From assembly GCA_963693365.1 (NCBI GenBank), contig CAVNZM010000002.1:11780001-11844000 (forward strand): 64,000 nt of DNA, written 5' to 3'. Numbering within the stretch: the first letter of the stretch is position 1; every line of letters begins with the position of its first letter. A model generated the notes under the pieces. The model was given only the letters and a program-made list of their open reading frames with translations, ran no database searches and was not told the DNA's origin. Below are positions 54,671 through 64,000 of this stretch, one piece after another. The position numbers and the translations under genes were made by a program. Origin of the DNA: Amoebidium appalachense. Lineage: Eukaryota > Ichthyosporea.

Positions 54671-56018
54671 CATAGCCAAGTCATATGAAGTACACCGTGA
54701 CAAAATGCTGACATAGAATTTAGATGGAATGGATCGGAAGGGACTCGGTTTGTCAAGATAATTGTGAAGGCCGGGGGAGGGGGGGGGGGGGGGGGGAGGG
54801 GGGGGGGGGGAGAGAGGGAAGGGGGAGGGGGAGGGGGGGGGGGGGGGGGGGTGTTAATCGAAATGGTCCGTTCAGAGATGTGGGTGTTGGTGCATCATGG
54901 AGTAGGCTCTTGGCATGTGTGGCTTGAAATACTGGAATATGGGAGGGAATTTAATCGGGTCCTGTGTTTTTTTTTTTAAAAAAAAAGTGTTCTAGGTTTT
55001 TGTACTCTCCAGGCTGCATGTGCATGCGGGACGGCACTTACCGTGGTGGTTGTAGTAGGTTTATTTATTTATTTATTTATTTTTATTTTTTTTTGGGGGG
55101 GGGGGGGGGGGGGAGGGGGAGGGAGGGGAGGGGGGGGGGGGTTTCTATTTCTACACGGCACAAATAAGACTTAAAAACATTTGCATTTTGCTTACAGATG
55201 GTGGTTCCGCCCATGTACATCCCAAACATGCCATACCCCGACATGCAAAAGGTTCTCCCCCCTCCCCCTCCTCCCCCTCCCCCTCCCCCCCCCCCCCCCC
55301 CCTCACACACACACACACACACACACCACCCCTTTCCCCCACCCCGGCCTTTTTTTTTTTTCACTTTCAAACTATACATTGTGCTATCCATCGTGAATGT
55401 GTACTTCGTAGTCTCCAACGAGTCCCCCCCCCCCCTCCCGAAATCTCCACCAGTTTTTTGGGATGTTGCGAGTGAACAAGTTGTTCATGACACATGGTGT
55501 TTTGCTATTATGACTTCTGGTTGCCTGTAATACTATGATATTGTCATGTCTATCGGTGATCTTTTTTTTATATAATACACTTTATGCCATCTTGTCGTTT
55601 CTCACAGCAATGTGCTAGAGATACAGTGGAGAGAAATCGAGAGCCGATGAGGCCGGGTGAATTGCGGCCGGGCGGGGGGAGGGGGGGGGGGGAGTTAGTA
55701 TTCGCAAAGCTGACACTGACGAATGCAGGGAGGAGCACGTGCACCCATGGCACCAGCCAACCAGATGATGCCAAGTGTTACCTATTATGGTAACCCGGGT
55801 CAGGCTGGGTTTGGGGAGCCGTACTACCCGCCCATGGCCTACATGCCACCCAATATGGTGCCGATGAGTTACCCCCAAAACCCTCAAACATTTCAAAATT
55901 TCGTCATGATGCAGCCCCCCAACATGGGCCCCGCCGCCGGGGGGCGCTATCCCATAGGCCCAGGACCGATGGCTGCAAATAACCCCCCGTTCGAGCAGAG
56001 AGGAAAAGGTGATTAGCA

Positions 56019-56052
<34 letters not shown>

Positions 56053-56113
56053 CCCGGCAACAGATCCCCCATCCCCTGGTGATAGACATGTTCAAGCGTC
56101 TTCTGTCTGCACA

Positions 56114-56146
<33 letters not shown>

Positions 56147-56803
56147 GGTAGCTTGGGGGATGGATTTTCGCTTAAAATTAGAGTTGTGCATCAGATTGAG
56201 ATTGACCAAATTACATGATTGATTCTGCTGGTCAAGGGCCGGAAGGTCCGAAAGTTCAACTTTCAATATAAACCCCATGTCATTATTATTTGTGAGAGAA
56301 TGAACGCACATACCGGGGGAGAAAATGAAATTTCGATTATAAAGTGAGGGTTGGTTAGTGAGAATATATGTATGGTTACCGGTGAAAAAATCTGGTTCGA
56401 GCTGCCCGTTTTCGCTTAGCGTAAGCACATATGGAGGGGGTACAAATCGATTTTTCCAAGGGCTGACACATCAGCTTCCATTATGTGATTTCCCCACACT
56501 TGATTAGTAGGATTGTTTTTTTTTCAGGGCAAGTGTCTGCGTTCATTCTCTCTGTATTGACCTTGGAGAACGTGACAAAATAAAAAAGAGCCCCGAAAAA
56601 GACAAGTTTCGCTGCTCACAGACTGGCATTTGATCGATCTGATGAGTTGGATCCCCAGCACTGCGGCATCGGCAAACCATCCATTACGTCACCTTAATTG
56701 AGCAGGCTTCTGGTTTTTGTATTTGTGTGATCTTTTGTGCTTTGTCTTTTGGGGTCTCCATTTGCATTACTTCAACCCTCTTACGCTTACATCCCCTCTT
56801 TTA

Positions 56804-56873
<70 letters not shown>

Positions 56874-57146
56874 TCCACGTACACGTATTTGGGCATATAA
56901 TGGGCTTCGTTTGTGTCTCTTTTCTGCATGGTACCGTGGTTTCTCTCCGGTTTCTTTATGAGTATAGTCCTTGCCCCCATTTTGCTGGCATTGTGATGTA
57001 CCCATCCTTTCCTTCAAAACAAGACTGCCTTGCCTTCATCCCCCCCCCCCCCCCCGATGCCTATTCTTGTAATGAGACTTCCCACATTCAACTCACACAC
57101 ACCTGCATCATCCCCTCCCACCTCTCCAAAAAACACACACACACGC

Positions 57147-57195
<49 letters not shown>

Positions 57196-57478
57196 CCGAA
57201 TCCGTGATGTTGGTGCCCAAATTCCCCACGCCAAGAACCCCAACTCCCAGAATTTCAACTCCATACCGGCCCCCGCTGCATCTGCCATGCCAGCAATCCC
57301 GGGAAACTTTCCGAAAAATACCGGAGATCCCAATTTTCACATGATGCGTCCCTCCAACGCCATGGGTGAGGGGCAGAAATTTGTACCCGTGCCACAGCCC
57401 GTTTACATGGACCCCCCTGCAAATGATGCACTTCCGTGGGTGGGGTCTCAGACCGGGTCCCGTGCATTCCCTGGGTAG
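48612..57478 (+). CDS. TRNAU1AP: Two-RRM RNA-binding protein, SECp43/TRNAU1AP-like, 9 exons
   Basis: Exons: 48612-48758, 50623-50762, 51378-51438, 52331-52489, 53148-53198, 54291-54353, 55198-55251, 55729-56008, 57195-57478. The total is 1239 bases, giving 412 aa, with all phases agreeing. RRM1 has RNP2 LFCGDL (11-16) and RNP1 GYCFVEF (52-58), then [15 protein letters not shown]2 has RNP2 AFVGEL (101-106), [15 protein letters not shown] and RNP1 NYGFVRF (141-147), followed by [10 protein letters not shown], which matches the RLSVAIPK position of human SECp43. The long C-terminus (about residue 187 on) is Met/Pro/Asn/Gly-rich and unlike the Tyr/Gln-rich tail of the 287-residue human protein. 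SECp43 binds selenocysteine tRNA; related yeast Nam8 and plant RBP47 proteins bind other RNAs, so the RNA partner here is inferred. Six exons are preceded or followed by poly-C or (CA)n intron ends. The start is the first ATG before RNP2. Confidence 0.88.
51459..51712 (+). repeat. Repeat A, near full length (RRM gene intron 3)
   Basis: It starts CACTGCCCTTGCCTGCATAA only 20 bases after the 5' splice site and ends GACGCATTCAA followed by about 20 Cs. Very similar to the 25.0 kb copy. Confidence 0.93.
52821..52950 (+). repeat. Repeat A, degraded copy (RRM gene intron 4)
   Basis: AGAAGATGGGCTCTGCTGAT followed by weakly matching sequence and a C-rich end near 52950. Confidence 0.5.
53283..53366 (+). 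repeat. (GA)n array, RRM gene intron 5
   Basis: About 80 bases of GA shortly after the poly-C that follows exon 5, then GT arrays at 53424-53501. Confidence 0.95.
54631..54669 (+). repeat. (AT)n array, RRM gene intron 6
   Basis: About 39 bases of pure AT, one of the few AT arrays in a window dominated by GT/CA and G/C runs. Confidence 0.95.
55371..55422 (+). repeat. Repeat A, 3' end only (RRM gene intron 7)
   Basis: ACATTGTGCTATCCATCGTG and AATGTGTACTTCGTAGTCTC followed by poly-C. Confidence 0.65.
56086..56794 (+). repeat. Repeat B, two pieces split by about 620 bases (RRM gene intron 8)
   Basis: A head-like piece (CATGTTCAAGCGTCTTCTGT, 56088-56112) ends in poly-T. A tail-like piece (TTTTGGGGTCTCCATTTGC to CTTACGCTTACATC) lies at about 56746-56793 before poly-C. 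They could be one old copy opened by an insertion, or two fragments. Confidence 0.5.
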
Positions 57479-58099
57479 ACACAGGTGAAAAATTACTAAT
57501 GCTCCCGTGTGTTTCTTTCTTCCGTCTTCCAAATATCCAATCATTGGGACCGGTGGGGGGCATGGGAGCAGGGAGTGGAAAAGAGTAAAAGTATACGTGG
57601 TGGGAGAAAATGGTGTTTGTATGTGTGGGTGGGTGGGTAGGTGGGTGGGACGTTGGTCAAAAATAGAAAGACGGAGCGGCGGCAGGGGGGGAGGTGGGGT
57701 TGGGCGTGGGGTTGGTGCTTTTTTTTTTTTTTTTTTTTTTTTGGGTGGCGCGTGTGGGTTGTGGGTGTGTTTGGGTAGGAGGGTGGGTGGAGAGGGGGGA
57801 GGGGAATCGTTGAGGGGGGTATATACAGTGGATTTGTTATACGATAGATTATATAATGATTGTCATTATTGGGCGTGATCATAAACATAGCAGTCATGCA
57901 TATAGCTGCAATACTGGTGTGTGCATTACACACACACCATGTTCCTCCGCCGTCTCTATGTATAGTAATTAAAATGGTAGTGCAACTGGTTGTGGTGGTG
58001 ACGGTGATGGGTGAGTGCAGGAGATTCTGTGTGTTTTATGTTTTACGTTTATTTTTATTTTTTTTCCATATGATTTATTTTATTTCTTTTCTTTTTTTT

Positions 58100-58138
<39 letters not shown>

Positions 58139-58215
58139 ATTAAATTATTATGAACACCCATCGTGGATCACTGATAAAGATGCACGCAGAGTAGATAAGG
58201 TGCACATGCACAGGG

Positions 58216-58260
<45 letters not shown>

Positions 58261-59943
58261 GGCCGCTCCTCGCATCTCTCTCGACGATGTGATGAGTATA
58301 GCAATCCACCTTAGACCAATATAGTACTATAACAATGCAACGAATGCATATCACCAAATTTGGTCATTCTCTTAAATCGTGTGCATGAATCTGATATGTC
58401 CTTCGACCCGCATGGTCTCCCAGCTGGCTGGGGGGCCGGGTCGTAGATACATATGTATTCCTTTAAATGCCATTTAATTAAAGCAACCTGGGACCAATCA
58501 TCGTTAATACAGATCAGTTGCTGGCTGTACCTATTCCGCTCTAATAAAGCGGAATTTCAAACGGGATTTCCCGAAAGCAGTAAAACGACGAAAGCGAGAG
58601 TGTGCACATATACCTTGTATGGCCGGTATTGAGTAATCGGTACATATGCATGGACATTTCGAGCACGTGTCGACGCCGTGTGCAAGTGTACATGTGCATA
58701 CTAAAAGTTTGTGAGACCACAAAATTTAAGCCGAGCTTCGGCACAAGGAGTGAATATGCACATGATGTGTGTGTGTATCATCACATGTGACTGAGTGTGC
58801 ACATGCATGGGTGTAGTACTGTGCGCACTCAGCGGCATGTGTGTGCTGTGTGTACATGTGTACGAACATGTGTGGGTAACCGTACTGCGCGTGTCCGCAT
58901 GCATGCCTGTACAGTAACTGTGTACATGTGCATATATATAAGAATGAATGCATGTGTGTGCTGTGGATACCGTTCGGAATTGAGTGTGTGTGTTTTAAAT
59001 TACCGGTACCATGACACTGTGCACATGAATGAATCAGTGTGTGCTGCATGTCACACGCATGTGTGTGTACTGTGTGCACTTGCAGGTGTGTGTACTGTGT
59101 GCACTTGCAGGTGTGTGTACTGTGTGCACTTGCAGGTGTGTGTGTGCTGTGTGCACTTGCATGTTACAATAGCAGTTCGCTGTGTGCAGGGGCCGGGGGG
59201 GGGATTGTTAATGGGATCGGGGGAGGAAAATATTAAAGGAAAAAACAAAAGCGAAATAAACCTTCAAAATGCTTGCATGCGTGAGTTTTCTAAGCATGCG
59301 ATCCAGTCACTGTTCAGATTACAATCGTTCTTGCTCCTGGAGGCTCTTCCGGAGAGCCCACTGTCATTGTCACTAATACTTAAAAGTTTCAGCAATGGCA
59401 AATTTGCATGTAGATCTATCTACATTCAATTTGTTGGCTAGATATCCCCGGCACGTGCAAAACATTTTGTCCTTGCTTCGAACAGCATGAACGAGAAATT
59501 TCTTTTAACCTATCTACCACAGAAATATCACAAGACGGCTGTAAGAATTCACATATATCTGGGATAGGTTTTCTAATCAATAAACAAAACAGAATTATAA
59601 TGTCATTATTTCGCTCTCTAAGCATCAAATGCAAATGTAGCATATTGAAAGGTTTAACATGACATCTACTCGCTCACTCGCTATCCAAACCAAGAAAAAA
59701 AATATCCAAAAAAGAGAAAAAAATAGAACCCCTCACCCACGCACCCTCAAAAAAATAACAATTTGTGAATGAAACAACAACTTGGTAAAAACGATCATTC
59801 AACGACAAATGCGGGATCGAAAACTACATATTCCGAATGGATAGACAAGTTGCTCTTTTCTCTGTTTCTAAGCCAACTTCCCGAAGATTTCCCGAAAATT
59901 GCTGATTCCTGCTATGAAATTTCAAGCTGTTGCACCGCAGTCT
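57479..59943. other. Convergent intergenic stretch between the RRM gene and EMC6
   Basis: The 3' ends of two convergent genes. It contains poly-T (57717-57742), T then G runs (58091-58138), (CA)n (58218-58259), and a stretch of TGTGTACTGTGTGCACTTGCAGG repeated about four times at 59064-59160. Minus-strand frames around 59416-59643 match no family I know. Confidence 0.5.
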
Positions 59944-60063
59944 TCAGTAGACGTGGACCAGCCCGTAGATAAACCTGGTGGATAGTCAAGAAATACATCT
60001 CCGGTATATCTGCCGGCCACGCAACAACACAGCTGCTGTATGCAATGCAATGCAACGAATCAG

Positions 60064-60108
<45 letters not shown>

Positions 60109-60245
60109 ACCACCACCACGGGGGCCCCTCACCACCCATCCCCTCCTTCCTTGCCATCCCAAAAGATCCCAATCAAAAAAGTACCCAGAACGAACAAACC
60201 CCAAAACAACCACACGAGACACACACAGAGACAGCTCCCCCCCCC

Positions 60246-60278
<33 letters not shown>

Positions 60279-60737
60279 ACCCCCCCAAAAAATAACACAC
60301 ACACACAAACCATACCCATCACTCATCACTTTTCATTCTCCCATCCTCACTACGGATCTTTTTTCTTCCCCTTTCTTCTTCTCTCTCTCTCTCTCTCTCC
60401 CTCTCCCTCCCCCCCCCCCCCCCCACACACACACACCCATTTTCTTCCTTTTTCTTTTCTTTCCTTTCTTTCTTTCTTTCTTTTTTTTTGTGGATACGTC
60501 CAAAAGAGCACGTATGAGAGCAGGTTTCCAGCAATGCCGTCCAAGGCCACTTGGCTGGTGCCCTGGAAGTAGTCAAACTGCTTGTTTGCAGTCTTGTTCG
60601 TCAACAGCACCGTCATGGCGCCACTTGCACCAAAGTAGAAGATGAACCCCTCAAGGTTGGTAAGGCCCAATATTCCCGCTACACACCCACCAACGGCGGA
60701 GACCATGATGCGGCTGTGTACGTGTACGTGTACGTGT

Positions 60738-60790
<53 letters not shown>

Positions 60791-61199
60791 CGTGTACGTG
60801 TACGCACGCGCGCGTGTGTGTGTGTGTGTGTGTGTGTGTGGTGGGGGGAGGGGGTTGAGAAGGGGGAGAGGGAGGGGGTGGGGGAGGGTGGGTGGGTGGG
60901 GGGAGACGGGTGAGGGGAAGGGATGGGGTGCGGGGAAGGGGAGGGTGGGGTGGGGGAAAGGGGAGGGTGGGTGGGGAGAGGAGAGGGTGAAGGAAGGGGG
61001 GAGGATGGGGAGGGGGGTGGGGGAGGAGTTGGGAAGGTGGGGAGGGTGGGGGGAGAGGAGGTGGGGGGAGAGGGGATTGTGTGTGTGAATGTGTGGTGTG
61101 TGTGTGTGTGGATGTGTATGTGAGTGTGTGTGTGTTCGTGTGCATGTGTGCGCGCGTGTGTATGTGGTGTGTGTTCGTGCACATGCATCGCGTATGTGT

Positions 61200-61244
<45 letters not shown>

Positions 61245-61562
61245 TGGTATCTTGTGTGTGCATGTTTACAAAGGGGAGCGATGTGTATAGAGGGGGGTGC
61301 AGGGAGAGGGAGCAGAAATAGGGAGCCGAAGGGGGGGGGGAGGGCGGAGAACCGTATGAGTGTGACTGTGGGTGCGGGTGGGACTTGGTGTGTGTGTGTG
61401 TGTTGTGTGTATGGGCGTGGAAGGGAAAGAGGGAGACGGAGCGGGTGGGGGGGAGGGGGGGGGGGGGGGGGAGGCGTTAGCATGTGTCACAGAGAACGAA
61501 GATCACAAGATGTTGCAGATTCCGCAAAGCACACAATAGGATTGTGTACCAATTTTTACTTT

Positions 61563-61598
<36 letters not shown>

Positions 61599-62035
61599 TT
61601 TCTTTTCCTTTTTTTTTTTTTTTTTTTTTTTTTGGGGGGGGGGGGGGGGGAGGGGGGGGAGATTAAAATCGGGTATGCAGAGAATTGAGTATGTAGAGAG
61701 ACAACCGCAAACATCTTGTAGAACAGAGAATGCAAAAGGGAGCACGGAATGCGACACAGACAGATCCCATGTTCACAAGGGCACACAAAGGGGAGAGGGG
61801 GGGGGAGGGGGGGAGGGGGGAGGTGCCGTTGAGAGGCGGGTCGGTGCACGTGGGTAGATCTGGAAGAGGGGGAGGATCCACGCGAGTATTTGGTGGAGGG
61901 GACGGTGCCGGGGGGGAGGGGGAGGGGGGGGAAGGGAGAGGGGGGGAAGAATGGCAACCATTCGGGAGATGCATGAAGCGGAGAGAAGGAAAGGGGAGGA
62001 AGCCTGGAGGGGAGGGTGGGTAGTTGTGTGTGTGT

Positions 62036-62070
<35 letters not shown>

Positions 62071-62478
62071 GCAGGGGGGACAAGGGAAGGACTAGTCGCT
62101 AGGTGGGTCGGAGGGAGAAGGAGGAAAGGGGGGAGGAGACGAAGGAAGAGGGAGGGAGGGGCAGGAGAGGAGGGCGGGAGGAAGGGAGGGAGAGAGCGAG
62201 AGGGAGGGAAAGAGACGAACGATGCGGCAAGAGAAGCGGAGAGGGTGGGGAAGAGATAAAGAAGTACCAACAAATATAGAAGGGAATGAGCCTTGAAACC
62301 TTGCAGTGACGGGAGAAAGGCCCATAACACAGAAGAGCGTTGAAGAGAAGAGAAATAGGAAAAGGCACAACTCAACACGAATAACTTTTTTGGAGCGATG
62401 TGTTTTTGCAAGATGGGTTTGGGGAAAGCACCCATACAAAAGAAGTGGATGTATCGAGCGAGTGTGTGCCTGTGTGTG

Positions 62479-62548
<70 letters not shown>

Positions 62549-63157
62549 CGTCTGCACATTCGTGTGTGTGTGATCCTGCGTGGGTGCCAGCACGCGGGTG
62601 AGTGTATGTAGTCTCTGTGTGTGAATCCAAGCGGGAGTATTTGAATGTGTGCAGGTCAGAGTATGTGTGTTTGCGTGTATGCAAACACGGCAGGTCCCTG
62701 CTTGCCCCGTGTGTATATCTATCCATATTCCTGCCTGTGCTTGTGGCCGTGTGGTATGCGTTCATATGTCGGTGCATGCGTGAGTGTTAATGAATGCGTG
62801 TGTGTGCGTGTGTGTGTGTATGTGTGCACGAGTGCGCGCGCGTGTGCGTCTGCGTGTGTGCGTGCTTGTGCAGTCTGCGTGCGTGAGTGACCATAAGGGC
62901 TGCTTCTTCGCACACACGCACACACACAAACATGCGCGCGCGTCGCGAACGCACACACAGACAAAACCTCGCTTTGTAACACTGCTTCTCCTCCTCTCCT
63001 CTTCTTGAAAAAAAATCAGAACCGCAAAAAGCAAAGGGAGAGAGAGAGAGAAAAGTAAAACATGCACGCACCAGTAATCCACGGCCTGGAGATTGTGCTT
63101 GAGCGCCACATGGTTGATGACGTCCTTTCCCAACGCCTCGTCTCCGCCCTGTTCCAT
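59944..63157 (-). CDS. EMC6: EMC6, ER membrane protein complex subunit 6, 3 exons
   Basis: EMC6 is a core membrane subunit of the EMC, which inserts and helps fold tail-anchored and multipass proteins in the ER. Exons in transcript order are 63157-63072, 60713-60498 and 59974-59944. They sum to 333 bases, giving 110 aa, the same length as human EMC6. Hallmarks: [14 protein letters not shown] at the first junction (tg|c), then [19 protein letters not shown] (first membrane helix), a second helix around [10 protein letters not shown], and [10 protein letters not shown] with the third helix ending in [10 protein letters not shown]. The last exon is only 31 bases and is joined ac|g across GT-AG. 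Reading past the 60498 donor would instead run into a Lys/Arg-rich simple repeat. The 2358-base first intron is full of GT, G and CT repeats, and its acceptor is the end of a CA array. The second intron carries long G runs on the sense strand. Confidence 0.93.
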
Positions 63158-63599
63158 TTTCGCTTTTTTCCCCCTAAGTCTTTCCTTTCAACATGGGTAT
63201 ATAAACAGACGTGTGTGCGTTACAGAAAGAGTTTTTCTGTTTCTTCGTTCGCCGGACAAACGATGGGGATCTATGTGGAAAAGTATGATGCAATTTTGGA
63301 TCGAAGGGTGATCAAATTTGAAATTGCTCCGAGAAGGGGGTTTTAACTGCTTAGTCTAAGTGGGAAGACTCCATGAACCAGAAAAAGATCATTCAGGCCA
63401 GCACGCTTGGACAAGTAGAAGGATAAATGTCGTAGGTGATTCCGATCTACTTCTCCTTCTTCAAATTTTGTTTTTTTTTTGTTTGTGTGTGTGTGTGCCA
63501 CGGTGTGTGTGTGCGTGTGTGCGTGTGTGCGTGTGTGCGTGTGTGCGCGTGTGCGTGTGTGCGTGTGTGCGTGTGTGCGTGTGTGCGTGTGTGCGCGTA

Positions 63600-63651
<52 letters not shown>

Positions 63652-63749
63652 TGTGTGTGTGTGTGTGTGTGTGGGTAGGGGCCCGGGGAGGGGGATGAGG
63701 GGGGACTCCGAACTTCTTTTTTCTTCCTTTCCTTTTTCGTTCATTTCTA

Positions 63750-63780
<31 letters not shown>

Positions 63781-64000
63781 TTCTTCTTCTTCTTCTTCTT
63801 CTTCTTCTTTTTTCTTGTGTGTGTGTGTCACACGGTGTGTGTGTGTGTGTGTGTGTGTGTGTTGGGGGAGGGGTGGGGTGGGGGGGGTGGGGGGTGGGGG
63901 GAAGGGAGGGAGAGCGGGGGTGGGGGAGGGGTGGGGTGGGGTGGGGGGTGTGGGGGGGTGTGGTGGGGGGGGGGGGGGGGGGGGGGATTACGAACTATTC
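63158..64000. other. Upstream of EMC6: simple repeats, no gene seen
   Basis: After about 250 bases of complex DNA upstream of the EMC6 start come GTGTGC/GCGT arrays (63484-63673), a (CTT)n array (63747-63807), (GT)n (63837-63861) and G-rich sequence to the window edge. The EMC6 promoter should be near 63160-63450, but no clear element was identified. Confidence 0.5.

Noticed and set aside
60350-61483. 377-codon minus-strand frame over EMC6 exon 2
   Set aside because: The flanks are microsatellite translation. Splice sites at 60713 and 60498 and agreement with EMC6 length limit the coding part to 216 bases.

Overview
This window is nuclear DNA of an intron-rich eukaryote. It holds conserved housekeeping genes cut into short exons (31-284 bases) by introns built almost entirely of (GT)n/(CA)n arrays, poly-G/poly-C runs and a few dispersed repeats. 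The proteins (VPS26, an SPCA/PMR1-type Ca2+/Mn2+ pump, DTWD1, a two-RRM SECp43-like protein, EMC6) look like those of animals and their unicellular relatives. A unicellular opisthokont or holozoan would fit, but the sequence alone does not settle the species. Most open frames here are translations of microsatellites (poly-CV, poly-HT, poly-P, poly-G) and are not genes.

Layout. 242-4126 (-): retromer subunit VPS26, with four exons visible; the 3' half lies beyond base 1 and the first exon was not found. 4127-8120: head-to-head intergenic stretch with a possible DHH-phosphoesterase fragment. 8121-27987 (+): complete 26-exon secretory-pathway Ca2+/Mn2+ ATPase. The exons join in frame into 922 codons plus a stop. 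27988-37858: no conserved intact gene. It holds two non-LTR retrotransposon remnants (31.3-32.6 kb and 35.9-37.5 kb), a broken aquaporin piece (32.9-33.3 kb) and unassigned single-copy DNA. 37859-46116 (+): DTWD1-like tRNA aminocarboxypropyltransferase, 8 exons, 317 aa. 48612-57478 (+): two-RRM protein of the SECp43/TRNAU1AP type, 9 exons, 412 aa. 59944-63157 (-): EMC6, 3 exons, 110 aa, with a 31-base last exon.

The genes form no operon-like unit. They share themes of endomembrane work (VPS26 retromer, Golgi ion pump, ER membrane complex) and tRNA biology (DTWD1, SECp43-like).

The most unusual signal is the intron system. (1) Two related dispersed repeats, A (up to about 255 bases) and B (about 135 bases), share a head motif around GATGGGCTCTG and a tail motif around ACGCAT, and most copies run into poly-C. 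I found about 16 A copies and 5 B copies or pieces. All lie inside introns, and all are in the transcriptional sense of the host gene, including a minus-strand copy in minus-strand VPS26. I saw none between genes. (2) About 21 of 44 introns have a poly-C tract within about 30 bases of the 5' splice site. (3) About 14 of 44 take their 3' splice site from the end of a (CA)n-type array, often without a pyrimidine tract, while several begin inside (GT)n. These patterns suggest introns assembled from, or spliced with help from, poly-C-tailed elements and complementary GU/AC repeats.
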